Source of the DNA: Peltaster fructicola
Lineage: Eukaryota; Ascomycota; Dothideomycetes
DNA length: 64,000 nt
Direction: 5' to 3'
NCBI GenBank assembly: GCA_001592805.2
Contig: CP051140.1
Span: 683,501-747,500, forward strand
The position numbers were made by a program, and so were the translations under genes. Positions 1 to 12,332 of the stretch are shown piece by piece (position 1 is the stretch's first letter; the number at the start of each line of letters is the position of its first letter). The notes under the pieces were generated by a model that saw only the letters and a list, made by a program, of their open reading frames with translations, was not told where the DNA came from and ran no database searches.

Positions 1-3000
1 CTTTACTTTGCTCCTTGTATTTTCCCACAGCAACATCAGCAGCCTGAAGGTTGTCGAGACGACCGATGACCTTTAGCATCGTCGTCAGTGCCACACGGGT
101 CATGGGCGTTCCAAGGCACTGGTGTGGACCCCAACCGAAGTGAACATAGCTGTCGATGTCTCGGTCAAGTCTGACCTTATCAGGATCTGGGAAAGCCTTG
201 GGGTCTCTGGAAACAGCTTTGAGGTTGACCATGATAACGTCGCCGGCTTTGAGATTGTAGTCCACTGAGCTGACATTGAAGCCGGGATTCTCATCTGTGA
301 TATGGCAGTGTTTCGTTACTCGTCGGAAAACGCCAGTCTCTCCATTGAGGCGAGAGAACTCGAGCATGTAGTGCATTAGCTTGTCGAAAGCTTCTGGAGT
401 GTCCTGCTTAGCCAGCCGGTTGATCTCTGGAATGTGTTCTGTGCCCTCAGTGAACATGTAATCGAGGATCTGGCCAAACAACTGGCCCTGGTTAGCGACC
501 ATTCCCGCTGCGGTCCCCATAATGTTGCCGTACACAAGATCGTTAAGGTCTGTGTTGGCATCGCAAAGCCTCTTGATCATATGGATACCGTAGTCCTTCA
601 GCGTGCTGTTGACTGGCTTGATGCGATCGATCAAGTCTTCAGCCAGCTTGCCAGTCTTGTAAATTGCGCGCACCTGCGCTTCGATGAAGCCGCTCAGTAT
701 CTTTGTGACATCGTATGCGGTCTGTCGTAGGCCGAAAGACTTTGGTGGATCGACATCGAAGAACACGCAGATAAAGACCGCTGCGAAGATCAGATACATC
801 TCCGTCTCTGTAAGCATGCCATGAGGAAATTCCTCTGTCTTCAGAGGCAGACTGAAGAGCTCAGCCGCGAAATGGACATGCACTCTGTTGCCGACCTCAC
901 GAATGATATCCACCTGGTTAAGCTTGCCGAGCTTGAAGCTTTTCTCTTGTAGCATCTTGGTTGTTGTCTCTTCGTAGAAAGTCTGCACAGCCTGCAGCCA
1001 CTTCTCATTACCCTTCGGGATCGCTCGTGATGATTCACCTTGATAGAGTCCTTTCTCCATGAGCGCACGGCTCTTGGCGTTCGCTGGTCCATCGCCAGCA
1101 AGCATGAAATTCTTTGCGGCAGGAGTCATCAAAAATTGCATTGCCTTGCCCCAAGTGACGTTGAAAGTCTCCTTGTCGTTCATGATCTTCATCGCTGCGG
1201 AGTGAGACATGATGATCGTTGGTTGAGGGATCGATGTCGGCTTGCTCATGTCGTACTTGTGATCCTTATTGAGAGCCTTCAGGATGATCTCTGTCTCAGA
1301 TGGTACTGTCAGTGGGTAGTGCACGTATATCGAAGCAGGGTCGTAGTTGTTCGGGAGTGCTCGCAGAAAGAGCTTGTAGAAGACGCAACCGTTGTCGATT
1401 GCAAGATCTGATGATGCTTCTTGTAAGCCCCAATTAGTGAGGGCTGAAGGAGTGTAGCAGGTCGTGTAGAACCTGTCTCCCCGGACAAGTGCGACAGCAT
1501 CTGAGAGCACTGCTCTGGACACTGTGTATGAAGGGCATAACCCAGAGCCGGGCAGCATAGGCTTCTTGGCGTCTTCGACGACCAGGCCAGGGTACAGCTC
1601 GACATGATCTGGAGTATCGTACAGATGCTTCAACGCTTCAGCAACCTCGACATTCTTGGTGATGTCGTCAAATGTCCTGTGAGGCTGCAGCCCAAAGTGC
1701 TGTCTGAATTCGTTCAATGTCGCCAGCTGCCAAGTACGGGCCTGTTGTATGCCTAACACCTCAATAGCACGGAGGCAGATAGGCACTTGCTGTGGACCCA
1801 TCGCATTGGCACAATCTTCAATACTGGCAGTCAGTAGGGCAGCCAGATCATCGTCTTTGAATCGTCCTTTGTATGGTCCATCAGTTATGCGCTGCAGCGT
1901 CTCACTCTTTAGAGCTGGAAACGGTCGTTCATGAGGTGGGTGGCGTTCAACATCAGCCTGTAAGTGTCCAAGTGTTTTGACGACCTCGACTGGGTCGAGA
2001 TCTGTTGTGTCCTTGCCCTGGAATATCTGATCCATCAGGTCATCGGTCCAGGCCTCATCACGACTCGAAATAGCAGAGTGCCAGCGGTACACCAGGTTGA
2101 ACTCTGCTGATACCTGGTTTCCCGTGCCCTTTGGAGGACCGTTAGGGATGTCCTTGCGAGGGTCAAGTTGCCAGTTACTATCGGTGCGGTTCAGGTTGAG
2201 GATAACACGAACATAATCGACGAGAATGATGTTAATGTATAGACCACAGGTGACAAGTCTGCCGGTCTGGAACAGGTCCTCGTCTCGCTGATCTCGCTCA
2301 ATGCCGTCGTGCTTGCTGAACTTCTTATTGGTCTTGTCGAACCGATGTCCTTCGTTGATCGCTGCTAGCTGCTCAACCACCCAGTTGTGATATCTGTTGA
2401 ACATAATCAAGATAGCACCAACACCTGGTGGGAAAGACAGAAGACGAGGCTCTGAAAAGCAGTCAGGATGGATCTTACCATCGTTGAATGTTCTCATGGA
2501 TTTCTGCTGCTCCCAGTCACTGCCATACAGTGGAGCTAGGTCCAGATAAGACGATGTACCAGATACTCTGAAGTCTCGGTGATCAGTCTTGAAAACGTCG
2601 TGGATGATGATAGATGCGATATAAAAGAGCATGCTTGAAATCTTGTTGGGATGCTCTGTGCCTTTCTTCCTTGCTAAGAGAGTGTCGAACAAGACACCTG
2701 GATCAGGGAGACTTCCAGGCTGCATGGTCTTGGAGGCGACAGTCCTGGCATATGGCATATGGGCTGCCCCGACCATTGGTCGTTCGTAGTTGTTCATGCT
2801 GCCATCTGGTTTTCGGTACATGTAGTCGGACGACATCAGATCTTGTGGTGGATGACTAAGGTCATTCCAAAGAGTGGTAACAAAGCCGTCTGTAAGCTTG
2901 TTGCTGACGGAGTCGTCCGGGATGGTTGCTGCAGCCTTGATCATAACTTCCATAAGGTATTCGCGATCGTCGACCAACTCATGTTTGCTCATCTTAGACG

Positions 3001-3430
3001 CAGCATCAACGAGCTGAGCTGTGGTCTTGATGCCGAGTCTGGCACAGTCTCGAGTGGCATCTCCGAGTTCTGCTGCTTTCTTATGTATGCCAGTTGCAGG
3101 CGCTTCAGGCAGTGCTGTACCATCTCCAGTCTGTGTCGGCACAGGAGCTTTGATGGCTTTCAAAGCTTTCTTGAGGCTGACCAAAGCTGTCGCAAATCGA
3201 CCGTGAAGTTCATCAATCTTGGACTCTGGCGCTGGTTCTGGAGTGGCTTCGGCCACGGACACCACAGGGGCTTTCTTGAAGCTCCATGCTCTCGAGCCTG
3301 ATCTCTTTCTAGACTTCATGTCAGTATTAGTGCTCTTAGCATGAGTCACGTTGGTGTTGAAGCCCGGCGCCACTTTCTCGAACAGCATTCGATTCATGGA
3401 CGGAAGTTGAATCACTTACAATGTGGCCAT
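1..3430 (-). CDS. ppo: Psi-producing oxygenase / linoleate diol synthase-like fusion (peroxidase-type dioxygenase + P450), 3' end cut by window
   Basis: Fatty-acid dioxygenase fused to a P450-type hydroperoxide isomerase; the family makes oxylipins (psi factor) that steer sporulation. A single open frame runs from 3308 to the window edge, about 1106 residues so far, against roughly 1080-1120 for the family, so only the last residues are missing. Visible motifs: YRWH (peroxidase Tyr and proximal His) near the middle, the ANQGQ motif associated with hydroperoxide isomerase activity, and the haem-thiolate loop FGWGPHQCLG at about 113-142. The P450 Cys is present, unlike PpoC-type 10-dioxygenases, which suggests a diol-synthase-type enzyme (inference). 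The start is a very short coding exon: ATG at 3428-3430 gives 11 coding bases (MAT plus two), then a 111-base GTAAGT intron (3309-3419) with an ACTAATACTGAC branch region and TAG acceptor, in phase with exon 2. Which Ppo subfamily it belongs to was not resolved. Confidence 0.9.
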
Positions 3431-4526
3431 GGTGTTATGAATTAGTACAATGTCACCCTCGCAAGGAACATATAGATAGGTTATAAAGATCTGGAAGGAG
3501 GAGAGATAAGTGAGAATGCTCGAGCTCAAGAGACGTTGTGAGTGGAGCCAGGGTATAGAAGCTGGTAATGAGGAGGATGTGCCTGGAGATCAGAAGGACA
3601 TGATCGTACTTTAAGACAAACGAGGACGGAGTCCGAACCTATATAGCTCCAATCTGGTCGAAAATGATGTACAGCATGGAGGAGCCGTAGGTTCTGGCTT
3701 CGCAAGCAGAAGACTTCGTAGCGTCCGCATGGCCTGAGAGCTGATGTGTAAAGTCTCAGCTCGGACTGCTGCCCACACCCTGAACGAACATGCGAGAGTG
3801 GATGTACGAACCGCAAGCCGCAAGCCACTGGCTAGGCGCCATATCCCGAGTGCAAGGCTACTCGGTGATAGAAACCGTCAGGCTCTAAGCAATGCCCTCG
3901 AAGCTCTGTATTGCTGTGTTCTCAGACCTAGCCTGTACAGTAGCATGATTGCTCACTCGACGAGCTGCAGAGTCTGAACTGCTGACCCCTGAGATGTGTG
4001 TTAAGAACAGCGCCGGGCTAAACGTGGCTGGCTCAATTGATATCGACTCCATGCAGGGTGAGATGCTTTGTTGTGCTCACCATCCACGCACCACGCGGCG
4101 CCCGAGTTCCACTAGCTTAGCGTATTGGTTCAGGGTGTGCGCGAACATGTCTCGACAACGCCAAACATGCTATGCGTTGATAGGCAGACGCCAGGAGATG
4201 GATCAGCGAGGCAAGATAGACATCGGCTAAAGCAAGATGCACAGCATGATGTAGAGTCGTCGGCACTTCACAAACGACGAAGGATGAGAGCACTCAAGAA
4301 GGAGCAGCAGACATAAGTGAGCCACCATTGGTCGAGGCCTTCTGCAGCTAACCTTAAATTTGTATGGAAAGTTCCTTCCGTAAATGGCAATGCATGCCGG
4401 CAACACTTTTCCCAGATCGTGGGACAAACAGCTTCAGCTCAGCCCACCTTGTGTAGTTTCCTCGGAAGATTGTTCATCCCAATCAGCGACGAGTCAAGCA
4501 CACCACTGTTGCAGACACGCATCAAC
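3431..4526. other. Divergent intergenic region, ppo / TSC13
   Basis: About 1.1 kb between two divergent start codons, so it should hold both promoters. Only short, unconvincing open frames occur. No recognised binding site, repeat or RNA gene was seen. Confidence 0.5.
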
Positions 4527-5547
4527 ATGGCTTCCAAGCCCGTCATCCTCACGATACAGCCACGAGGTAAAGCAACTCTGCATGCTTAGAGAAACGATTG
4601 ACTGAAATAATACTGTAGGCAAACCTATCAGAGGTCTACCAAAAGAGACCAGCACCTACATACAAGGCAGCACCAATGACCTGTATCACCGCATCGCGGC
4701 AGAGTCGAAATTCTCAGTCCATCGTCTGAAGATCACCACAGAGGATGGCACTGCTATCCCCAACGAGAAGACATTGACCATTGAAAGCGCTGGGTTGAAG
4801 AATGGGGACATTGTGAAGGTTAAAGACTTGGGTGAGTGATATACGAGCCATCGATAACATCTGGTTGACGTCTGAAAAGGTCCACAGATTGCATGGCGAA
4901 CGGTCTTCATCATCGAGTACTTGGGACCGATTATCATTCACCCTCTCATCTTCTTCCTCCGCCCATATATCTACGGATCTGCAGCGTCTGGGTCGCCGTC
5001 TCTCCTGCAGACCTTGTCCTTCTGGATGGTCGTGCTACACTTTGTCAAACGCGAGCTTGAAACACTTTTCGTTCACCGCTTCAGCCTTGCAACCATGCCT
5101 CAGTTCAACGTTTTCAAGAACTCTGCCTACTACTGGGTAGTAAGCGGCTTCTTCATCGCCTACTTCACCTACGGACCCAATAGCGCCGCCGCTGCGGAGA
5201 GCATCCCGTCACTGACGTTCGCTGGATTGGCACTCTACCTCATCGGCGAGCTTGGCAACCTCTATACACATCTTGTCCTTCGAGGTCTGCGATCGGCCGG
5301 TGGCACCGAGCGCGGCGTCCCACAAGGCTTCGTCTTCAAGCTCGTGACGTGCCCCAACTACATGTTCGAGACGCTTTCTTGGATTGGTATCCTGTTGATC
5401 ACTCGAAGCTGGGCATCTGCAGTCTTTGCGGTTATGTCCGTCACTCAAATGGGCGCATGGGCATGGAAGAAAGAGAAGCGTTACAGGAAGGAGATGGGAG
5501 CCAAGTATCAGAAGAAGAGGTACGCCATGTTGCCAGGACTCATATAG
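4527..5547 (+). CDS. TSC13: Very-long-chain enoyl-CoA reductase (Tsc13/TECR family)
   Basis: Last step of the endoplasmic-reticulum fatty-acid elongation cycle: reduces trans-2-enoyl-CoA to acyl-CoA for sphingolipid and VLCFA synthesis. Three exons: 4527-4566, 4619-4831 and 4880-5547, with GT-AG introns of 52 and 48 bases in phase, giving 306 residues (yeast Tsc13 has 310). The first ~85 residues look like the ubiquitin-like N-terminal fold of this family. They are followed by IEYLGP and several membrane segments, and by the C-terminal steroid-reductase-type region with CPNYMFE, where the conserved Tyr lies. The C-terminus is basic (KKEKRYRK), as in ER residents. The second splice joins KDLG to PQIAWRTVF, the family's conserved junction. 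Confidence 0.93.
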
Positions 5548-5637
5548 TGGAGACGAATCACGAGAAACGTTGCTTGGGGGCATTATCTGGAAACTTGAGG
5601 TCTATCGTAATATAATACAGAGCAATCGGAGATCTGC

Positions 5638-8600
5638 TCAATTTCCATTGATCGATACAGCCTCCATCGCTCCAGCGAGTGAATCGCTGTCTGAGCCTGT
5701 ACTGCGGAAAGATGTCTGGCGAGGTACGAGATGTGTCGAGCTCATTCTGTATGAGCCATCGCTACCTTTGCGTTTGACTTCATTCTCAACACGCTCTTTG
5801 ATGCGGCCGTCAAGCATTTCGACAATCCGCTCGCTGGCTTGTTCTAGCAGCTTACTGACAGATGCCTCGTCAAGCGCCTTGCCCTGCATTCGCTCGTTGA
5901 CCGCACGAATAGTCAGCCTGAGTTCTTGGTCGAGCTCCTTGAGACTATTCGGCGTCAGTGTGTCACCACCAGTGACCAGTTTCTTGCGATACGATCGCAG
6001 AGAACGGCAGAGAGTGTCGTTCGAGGAGGCAAGACTACCAAATCCACTGCTTCCCGGACGAGGCAGCGCTGGTGCGTTGTTCAGCACATTGTCGCTACTT
6101 TTCGAGCGCAGGGTAGCCATCGATCGTCGACGCATGGATTCGCGCTTCTTGTTCGCACTGCGTGGACTGGGAGGCGAGGGAGATCTCTGCCTACTCGTTC
6201 GTCGTTGCAACGGCGCACTCGGCTCAAGTCGTGGTGGCTGCATGACCGACGATCGTGAGGTCTTCTTACGGAGACGCTGTGGTGAAATGGTGCGCGCTGG
6301 CGTGCTGACGTTGGTCGGTGAAGACGTCTTGCTCTCATCAGTGGTTGACTTCTTCCTAGAGAAACGAGACAACTCGTTTTGCGAGATGACCTTGCGTAGT
6401 GGTGGTCCTAACTTGGCGTCGACAGCAGCCTCTTCTGACACATAGGCCTGGTGCGATAGTGATGCTCGGAAGCTGTTGTCTGATCTGGTGTTCCAGACGA
6501 ACATGGTAGAGTCTGCAGCGACAGTCACAAGATTTGTCTGTCGGTCGTCGGGATCACCACTGCCATATACCACGAGATCAGTGATGCCTTCGGTGTGGCC
6601 CCAATCTCGAGCGAGCAGAGATCCATGCTCGCTATACAATCTCACAGATTTGTCGGCGCTACAGACAACAGCAATGCAGGGTATACCGTAGAGTGACGGG
6701 AGGTGCAGTAGTTTCGAAACCATCACAGATTCGCCGCCCTCGTTGTCCGCGCACTTGAATGTTTGCGCACACTGGCCGTCGCGCAAGTTATATCTGGCAA
6801 TGCAACGATCGACAGCAGCAACAAGCAGACGATCGTCAGATGTGAGTGCGATCGCACAAGGCGACGATTTGAGCACAATGGTCCGGTCTATCGTGAAGAC
6901 CATAGGTCGTGATGGATGCTCTGCTGAGAACAGGGCCTCCCTGACTACGACCGTCCGATCAGTAGAGAACGAGATCAGACGCTGTCCAAGACCATCAATG
7001 AGCACGCCTCCGACTGCTCCCGCATGTTCGTCCAAGGTCTGTAAGTGTTCGAAGTCTGTGTCCTTTCGAATGAATAGCTGCACTACTCGGTCTCGGCCAG
7101 CCGTAGCAACAAGCTCGTTACCATCGATCACTGCAACCGAAAGGTCTGAGATCTCTGCTGAATGAGCACGTAGTCGACGCAAACAAACTTGCGTGCTGAT
7201 GTCTACGAGCATCAGTACACCGTGCTTGTCGCCCGCCACAAGGTAGGTGCCATCGCAGCTGGGCGCCACAACTTTGAGCTCGCCACCCGGTTGCGATATG
7301 TTCGAGATCTGGAGGCTCGACACTAGATCACCTTCAGCGTCCCAAAAATGCACAGTGCCGTCCGCTGAATAAGTTAAATACCTCGCGGTCGGTACGTCTT
7401 GCGGCTGTATCGTCCTGACGCCTAGGATAGCATCTTGATGCGCAGGAATCTGCACTGTACTGGTTCCATCTGCTGTCAGCAGACGTCGGACCGTGACCGC
7501 ACGATCTGCTGTCAACTCGACGATGAGGTCCTTCAGCTCTGCTGTTGCTGTGATCGCATCAGAAGCATGACTTGGCGTACGCATCGGAGATAAGGTCTGC
7601 CGCCTAGAGCTTTGAACAAGATCAAAGGCTGACGCAATGTTTGCCAGTGGAATGAGCTTGCTCTGTCCTGCAGCACCAAGCACTTCCAGACTGTGTCCAT
7701 TGCGTGTCCTGGCAGCGGTTATGTTGAAATCTGTTATGCCTACTAGAGAGATGTTCTGCGTCTTTCCAGCATCGTCCAAGACACATACTTCACCTAAGTC
7801 TGCACAGATTATAGCTTTCGTGGTCGACACAGCCAAAGCAGTGATAAAATTGCACTCAAGAAGCTCATTCAGCAAGCTATTCTTGCCGTGTAGCGTCTTG
7901 TGTTTGGGTGTGAATATGCTCCTGCCGAAGTCGCTTAGTCTCGAGCTGTCACGATGTCGAGGCGTGAGCAGATTGGAAGAGTCTGACATCTTCACATCGT
8001 GGTTATGAGCATCATCTGGCCGCCAGACTTTGACAAACCGCAAGCCAACGGTCAGCAGAGACCTGCCCATCCATGTTATGCAGTTGATCAATGTGGTCAA
8101 TTTGTTGCTCGCGAAGAGATCTGCAGCTCCAGTACGATCATTGATGGTCCACACATAGAGGAAGCCATCGTTTACCGTGCCGAGCGAAGCGAGGTATTTC
8201 GAGTCCGGACTGAATCTCAAACAGTGCACACCGTACATGTGCTCGCACAGCGAAGCAACGGGTGTGTCTGAAGACCCCTCGGCTAGCGAGAATATCAATA
8301 TGCGTGGTTTGTATCCTGTTTCTCCAACAGCGAGCCATTTGCCATTGGGGCTCAAGGCAACAGAAGTAGCAGCCTTTACACGGTCCTTCGCCGTCGAGTT
8401 CTTGCTATTGGGCGAGTCTGACCAGTCCCTACCATTGACGGAAGAAGAAAGAGGCGAGCCGAAGTTCGAAGACTCACGGAGGCTGCCAAGAGCGCGATGC
8501 TTTGGCGGCAATGGTGAGGGTGAAGCCGCCCAGGATGAGACACTATCTGCCACAGCGCCGGTAGCAGCAGGTCGTGCGCGGAAGAAGCGCTGTCTAATCT

Positions 8601-8844
8601 TCAAGTCTGCCTCATCTACAGTCGCTACGACGGCAGCTGCACCAGCTGTGTAGGAGAAGCATCGCGCAGAAGGAAGCGCATCGAAGCCATTTGAAGAGCT
8701 TGTTGTTGTGCCAACCACTTTTTTCAGTCTCAGGCCCGGCTCTTCCTGAGGCTTCCTGGTGGGTGATCGAGGACTGCCATTGTTGCTGCTAGTCTTGAAG
8801 AAGGGAGAGTTCGAGGGTGTCAGGCGTAGGCCCGAATGTGTCAT
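5638..8844 (-). CDS. WD40-repeat protein of the WDR62/MABP1 type
   Basis: Single-exon frame of 1068 residues. A low-complexity Ser/Pro N-terminus (~150 residues) is followed by a long run of WD40 repeats, about residues 160-800, ending in units such as SADGTVHFWDAEG and AADSTMFVWNTRS. The first repeat (ALSPNGKWLAVGE, then PRILIFSLAEG) is the signature of the WDR62/MABP1 double-propeller family. The tail holds a Ser/Arg-rich disordered part and a C-terminal helical stretch (~960-1025) that could be a coiled coil. A GTG-initiated extension to 8892 is open, but the ATG at 8844 (MTHSGLRL) is preferred. In animals the family scaffolds JNK and spindle-pole factors; the fungal role is not established, so a scaffold function is inference. 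Confidence 0.85.
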   Translation of the reverse strand: MTHSGLRLTPSNSPFFKTSSNNGSPRSPTRKPQEEPGLRLKKVVGTTTSSSNGFDALPSARCFSYTAGAAAVVATVDEADLKIRQRFFRARPAATGAVADSVSSWAASPSPLPPKHRALGSLRESSNFGSPLSSSVNGRDWSDSPNSKNSTAKDRVKAATSVALSPNGKWLAVGETGYKPRILIFSLAEGSSDTPVASLCEHMYGVHCLRFSPDSKYLASLGTVNDGFLYVWTINDRTGAADLFASNKLTTLINCITWMGRSLLTVGLRFVKVWRPDDAHNHDVKMSDSSNLLTPRHRDSSRLSDFGRSIFTPKHKTLHGKNSLLNELLECNFITALAVSTTKAIICADLGEVCVLDDAGKTQNISLVGITDFNITAARTRNGHSLEVLGAAGQSKLIPLANIASAFDLVQSSRRQTLSPMRTPSHASDAITATAELKDLIVELTADRAVTVRRLLTADGTSTVQIPAHQDAILGVRTIQPQDVPTARYLTYSADGTVHFWDAEGDLVSSLQISNISQPGGELKVVAPSCDGTYLVAGDKHGVLMLVDISTQVCLRRLRAHSAEISDLSVAVIDGNELVATAGRDRVVQLFIRKDTDFEHLQTLDEHAGAVGGVLIDGLGQRLISFSTDRTVVVREALFSAEHPSRPMVFTIDRTIVLKSSPCAIALTSDDRLLVAAVDRCIARYNLRDGQCAQTFKCADNEGGESVMVSKLLHLPSLYGIPCIAVVCSADKSVRLYSEHGSLLARDWGHTEGITDLVVYGSGDPDDRQTNLVTVAADSTMFVWNTRSDNSFRASLSHQAYVSEEAAVDAKLGPPLRKVISQNELSRFSRKKSTTDESKTSSPTNVSTPARTISPQRLRKKTSRSSVMQPPRLEPSAPLQRRTSRQRSPSPPSPRSANKKRESMRRRSMATLRSKSSDNVLNNAPALPRPGSSGFGSLASSNDTLCRSLRSYRKKLVTGGDTLTPNSLKELDQELRLTIRAVNERMQGKALDEASVSKLLEQASERIVEMLDGRIKERVENEVKRKGSDGSYRMSSTHLVPRQTSFRSTGSDSDSLAGAMEAVSINGN

Positions 8845-10214
8845 GGTGCGCGTCGTCGTCGTATATACCAGGGAATCATTGGATGGTGCCACGCATGAGA
8901 GAAGAGCGTCATTGCTTGCGCATGTCGAGTGTCGTGAGTCGAGTATACTGGAATGTGATCTTCGATGCCAGTCGAGTCGCGTGTGTGCGCCTAGTGTTGA
9001 GGGATGAACGAGTGACTTGCATTCAGTCCTATCTCACACAGCTACTGCAGAGGCATCTGGTCGAGTGCGCAGTGAGTTGCCATGCTGGTTGAGATCTGAT
9101 TCAGTTTTATGTCAACAAAAAACAGCGGGTAGCTCCAGCAAGGGTTGCTCAGCCATTGCCAGCAGCCACACTTGGATGCACCGTGCACAATCCGACAACC
9201 ACCTCCTGCAGCTCTTCAGCCACAAAAAGACATCCTGTTCTGCACACACACACTCGCTGCATCCACGCGCGTATGGTCAGCATACTGCTCTGCTGTTTGG
9301 CACGAGCGCTCACGTCGAAGCAGCCATGATCTTGCCGATGACATGCGAAGAGGCTACTGTGTGAGGCACCGCGTCCAGTGCAAGAACACAAATACTTCAG
9401 CAAACAACCACCCTGAGCAGTCACCACCGCTCTGGAGATGAATTCAAATCAGGAGACAGCAGCATGTCGCTTTGATGGACCTACGGTCCCGGATGGAAGG
9501 AGATTCCAATCGAACTGCTGACTAGTCTAGGAACTCAATGCGGGCTATAGAGCCAAGAGGAACACTACACCCCCGCTTTGTTTCCCAGAGCGACGATCCC
9601 ATTGCTAAACCATCGGTAGTCATGGTGGGGCTGGACCTGCGCAAGATGACGATGGACAGAGTGTTTCTGTAGCAAGATGATGGACGTTCTTCCAGTAGTT
9701 GAGGGTCGAGAAGGACATGGACGGCGATTGCAAGTGAGCCACAGCGACACATACTCTCGGCTTCTGGACATCACTCGTCTCAACATCGCACAAGTCACGC
9801 GATGCATCGCAGAGATGAGCACATCAGTTCTTGGTCTCGACTTTCCAAGCCATCCGCCTTTGAACCGCCAATCCTCGGCCAATATAGCTAGGACTGACTT
9901 CGATGCTGAGCATGATGCAAGCTCTGGAATCCACTACGCCGGTGACAGCATTCAGTATTTAACAGCTAGCCATCTCCTCCGCCGGGTCGTAATTGCATCA
10001 GTCTTTTGCTTTTCACGAAGCCGTCGTCTTTCCTTACTAATCGCTGGCAAAGCAAAGTATTTGCTTGTCACATCGAGCTCCCGATCTCGTTAAGATCTAG
10101 AGTGCAGCTCTACATCATCCTCCAAGCAACCACGACACAGCTACGTCCATAACACGCGGTCGCGATCTCTCAAAGACTACATCTTTACTGTGCATATCTT
10201 AAAGAGCTACAACC
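8845..10214. other. Divergent intergenic region, WDR62-like / acetyl-CoA synthetase
   Basis: About 1.37 kb between divergent start codons. It must carry the acetyl-CoA synthetase promoter and probably its leader. Isolated GTGGGG (9625-9630) and CTGGAG hexamers fit the loose CreA consensus SYGGRG, but such matches are expected by chance. No open frame here is convincing. Confidence 0.45.
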
Positions 10215-12332
10215 ATGTCTGAGGGCGACGTTCAGCCTCCTAAGGCTGCGGCAGTACCAGAAGCTCACGAAGTGGACACTTTCCATGTGCCAAAGGCCTT
10301 CTTTGAGTGAGTCTTGATTGTGAGATTGTGGTAGAACTCCTTGCTGACAACCCACAGCAAGCACCCGAAGAAACCACATCTCGATGGCCTCGAGCACTAC
10401 CAGCAGCTCTACAAGGAGTCAATCACGGAGCCAGAGAAGTTCTGGGGCAAGCAGGGTCATGAGCTACTTTCCTGGTCAAGACCATTCGACAAAGTTCACT
10501 CTGGCTCGCTCACAAACGGCGACAATGCCTGGTACCTGGGCGGTAAGCTCAACGCTTCATACAACTGTGTCGACCGGCACGCATTCAAAAACCCAGACAA
10601 GCCAGCCATCATCTACGAGGGAGACGAGAAGGAGAGCGGACGGACCATCACATACGGCGAGCTCTTACGGGATGTCTCCAAGCTGGCATGGACTCTCAAG
10701 CGTATGGGTGTGAAAAAAGGTGACACTGTTGCCCTTTACTTGCCTATGATTCCAGAGGCAGTCGTTGCGTTCCTGGCATGTTCGCGTATTGGTGCAATCC
10801 ACTCAGTCGTCTTTGCTGGCTTCAGCTCCGACTCTCTTCGCGATCGTATCATCGACGCTCAGTCCAAGGTTGTCATCACTACCGATGAGGGCAAGCGAGG
10901 TGGAAAGCTCATTGGCACCAAGAAGATCGTTGACGAGGCGCTTAAGCAGTGCCCAGACGTCAGCCACTGTCTTGTATTCAAGCGTACTGGCGCTGAGGTT
11001 CCATTCAAGGAGGGTCGCGACTTCTGGTGGCATGAGGAAACCGACAAGTGGCCAGCATACATCGCACCAGAGCCAATGGACTCTGAGGACCCTCTCTTCC
11101 TGCTCTACACATCAGGCTCTACTGGTAAACCAAAGGGTGTTATGCACACCACTGCGGGATACCTGGTTGGTGCTGCGGCAACCGGCAAGTACGTCTTCGA
11201 TTTGCACGACTCAGACACGTTCTTCTGTGGTGGTGATGTTGGTTGGATCACTGGACACACTTATGTTGTTTATGCACCACTGCTGCTCGGTGTCGCTACC
11301 ATCGTCTTCGAGGGCACTCCAGCATATCCAGACTTTGGCCGCTACTGGGATGTGTGCGAGAAATACAACGTCACTCAGTTCTACGTTGCTCCAACAGCTC
11401 TTCGTCTGCTGAAACGAGCTGGAGATCAGCACGTCAAGCACCAGATGAAGAACCTCCGTGTGTTGGGCTCTGTTGGTGAGCCAATTGCAGCAGAAGTGTG
11501 GAAGTGGTACTTTGAGATTGTTGGAAAGGAAGAGGCACACATCGTTGACGTGAGTAACCGACAGAGGAGTGATTAGGATCCCGGCTAACTGTTGCTATAG
11601 ACTTACTGGCAAACTGAGACTGGCTCTCACGTTATCACACCACTCGCCGGTGTTACACCTACCAAGCCAGGTTCCGCATCGCTCCCATTCTTTGGCATTG
11701 AACCTGCCATCATTGATCCAGTATCTGGAGAAGAGCTGCATGGCAACGATGTAGAGGGTGTGTTGGCGTTCAAGCAGGCATGGCCATCAATGGCACGCAC
11801 AGTCTGGGGTGCACACAAGAGATATATGGACACATACCTCAACCTCTACAAGGGATATTACTTCACAGGAGACGGAGCAGCAAGAGATCACGAAGGATAC
11901 TACTGGATCCGAGGTCGTGTCGACGATGTCGTCAACGTCTCCGGCCACAGACTGTCCACAGCGGAGATTGAGGCAGCACTCATCGAGCACCACGCAGTGG
12001 CAGAGGCAGCAGTTGTTGGTGTCGCTGATGAGCTCACTGGACAAGCTGTCAATGCTTTCGTATCGATCAAGGATGGCAATGAGATCAACGACGCACTGAA
12101 GAAAGATCTGATCATGCAAGTGCGCAAGAGCATCGGACCGTTCGCAGCACCAAAGGCTATCCACTGTGTTGTAGATCTGCCCAAGACACGATCTGGCAAG
12201 ATCATGCGCCGTATTCTGCGGAAGATCTTGGCAGGCGAGGAGGACCAGCTCGGCGACACATCGACTCTCTCAGACCCAAGCGTCGTAGACAAGATCATCC
12301 AGACTGTCCACGAAGCCAAGGGCAAGAAATAA
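10215..12332 (+). CDS. facA: Acetyl-CoA synthetase (acetate--CoA ligase)
   Basis: Activates acetate to acetyl-CoA through acetyl-AMP in cytosol and nucleus; needed for growth on acetate and for histone acetylation. Three exons, 10215-10306, 10358-11549 and 11601-12332, encode 671 residues, the usual length. Both introns are short GT-AG (51 bases each) and join in phase (FFD/KHP and [12 protein letters not shown]). Visible family motifs: the phosphate-binding loop [11 protein letters not shown], the TYWQTETG adenine-site motif, [20 protein letters not shown] before the hinge, and the C-terminal [11 protein letters not shown] with the catalytic, acetylation-sensitive Lys. Neighbours are unrelated. 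FacB/CreA-type control is known for this gene in Aspergillus but could not be read from this promoter. Confidence 0.95.

Noticed and set aside
5426-6445. 339-codon + strand open frame antisense to the WD40 gene
   Set aside because: Arg/Ser-rich shadow of the real minus-strand frame. It has no domain and overlaps the end of TSC13.
9425-9630. CreA-type hexamers (GTGGGG, CTGGAG) upstream of acetyl-CoA synthetase
   Set aside because: A six-base degenerate motif is expected several times per kilobase by chance, and no paired cluster is present.
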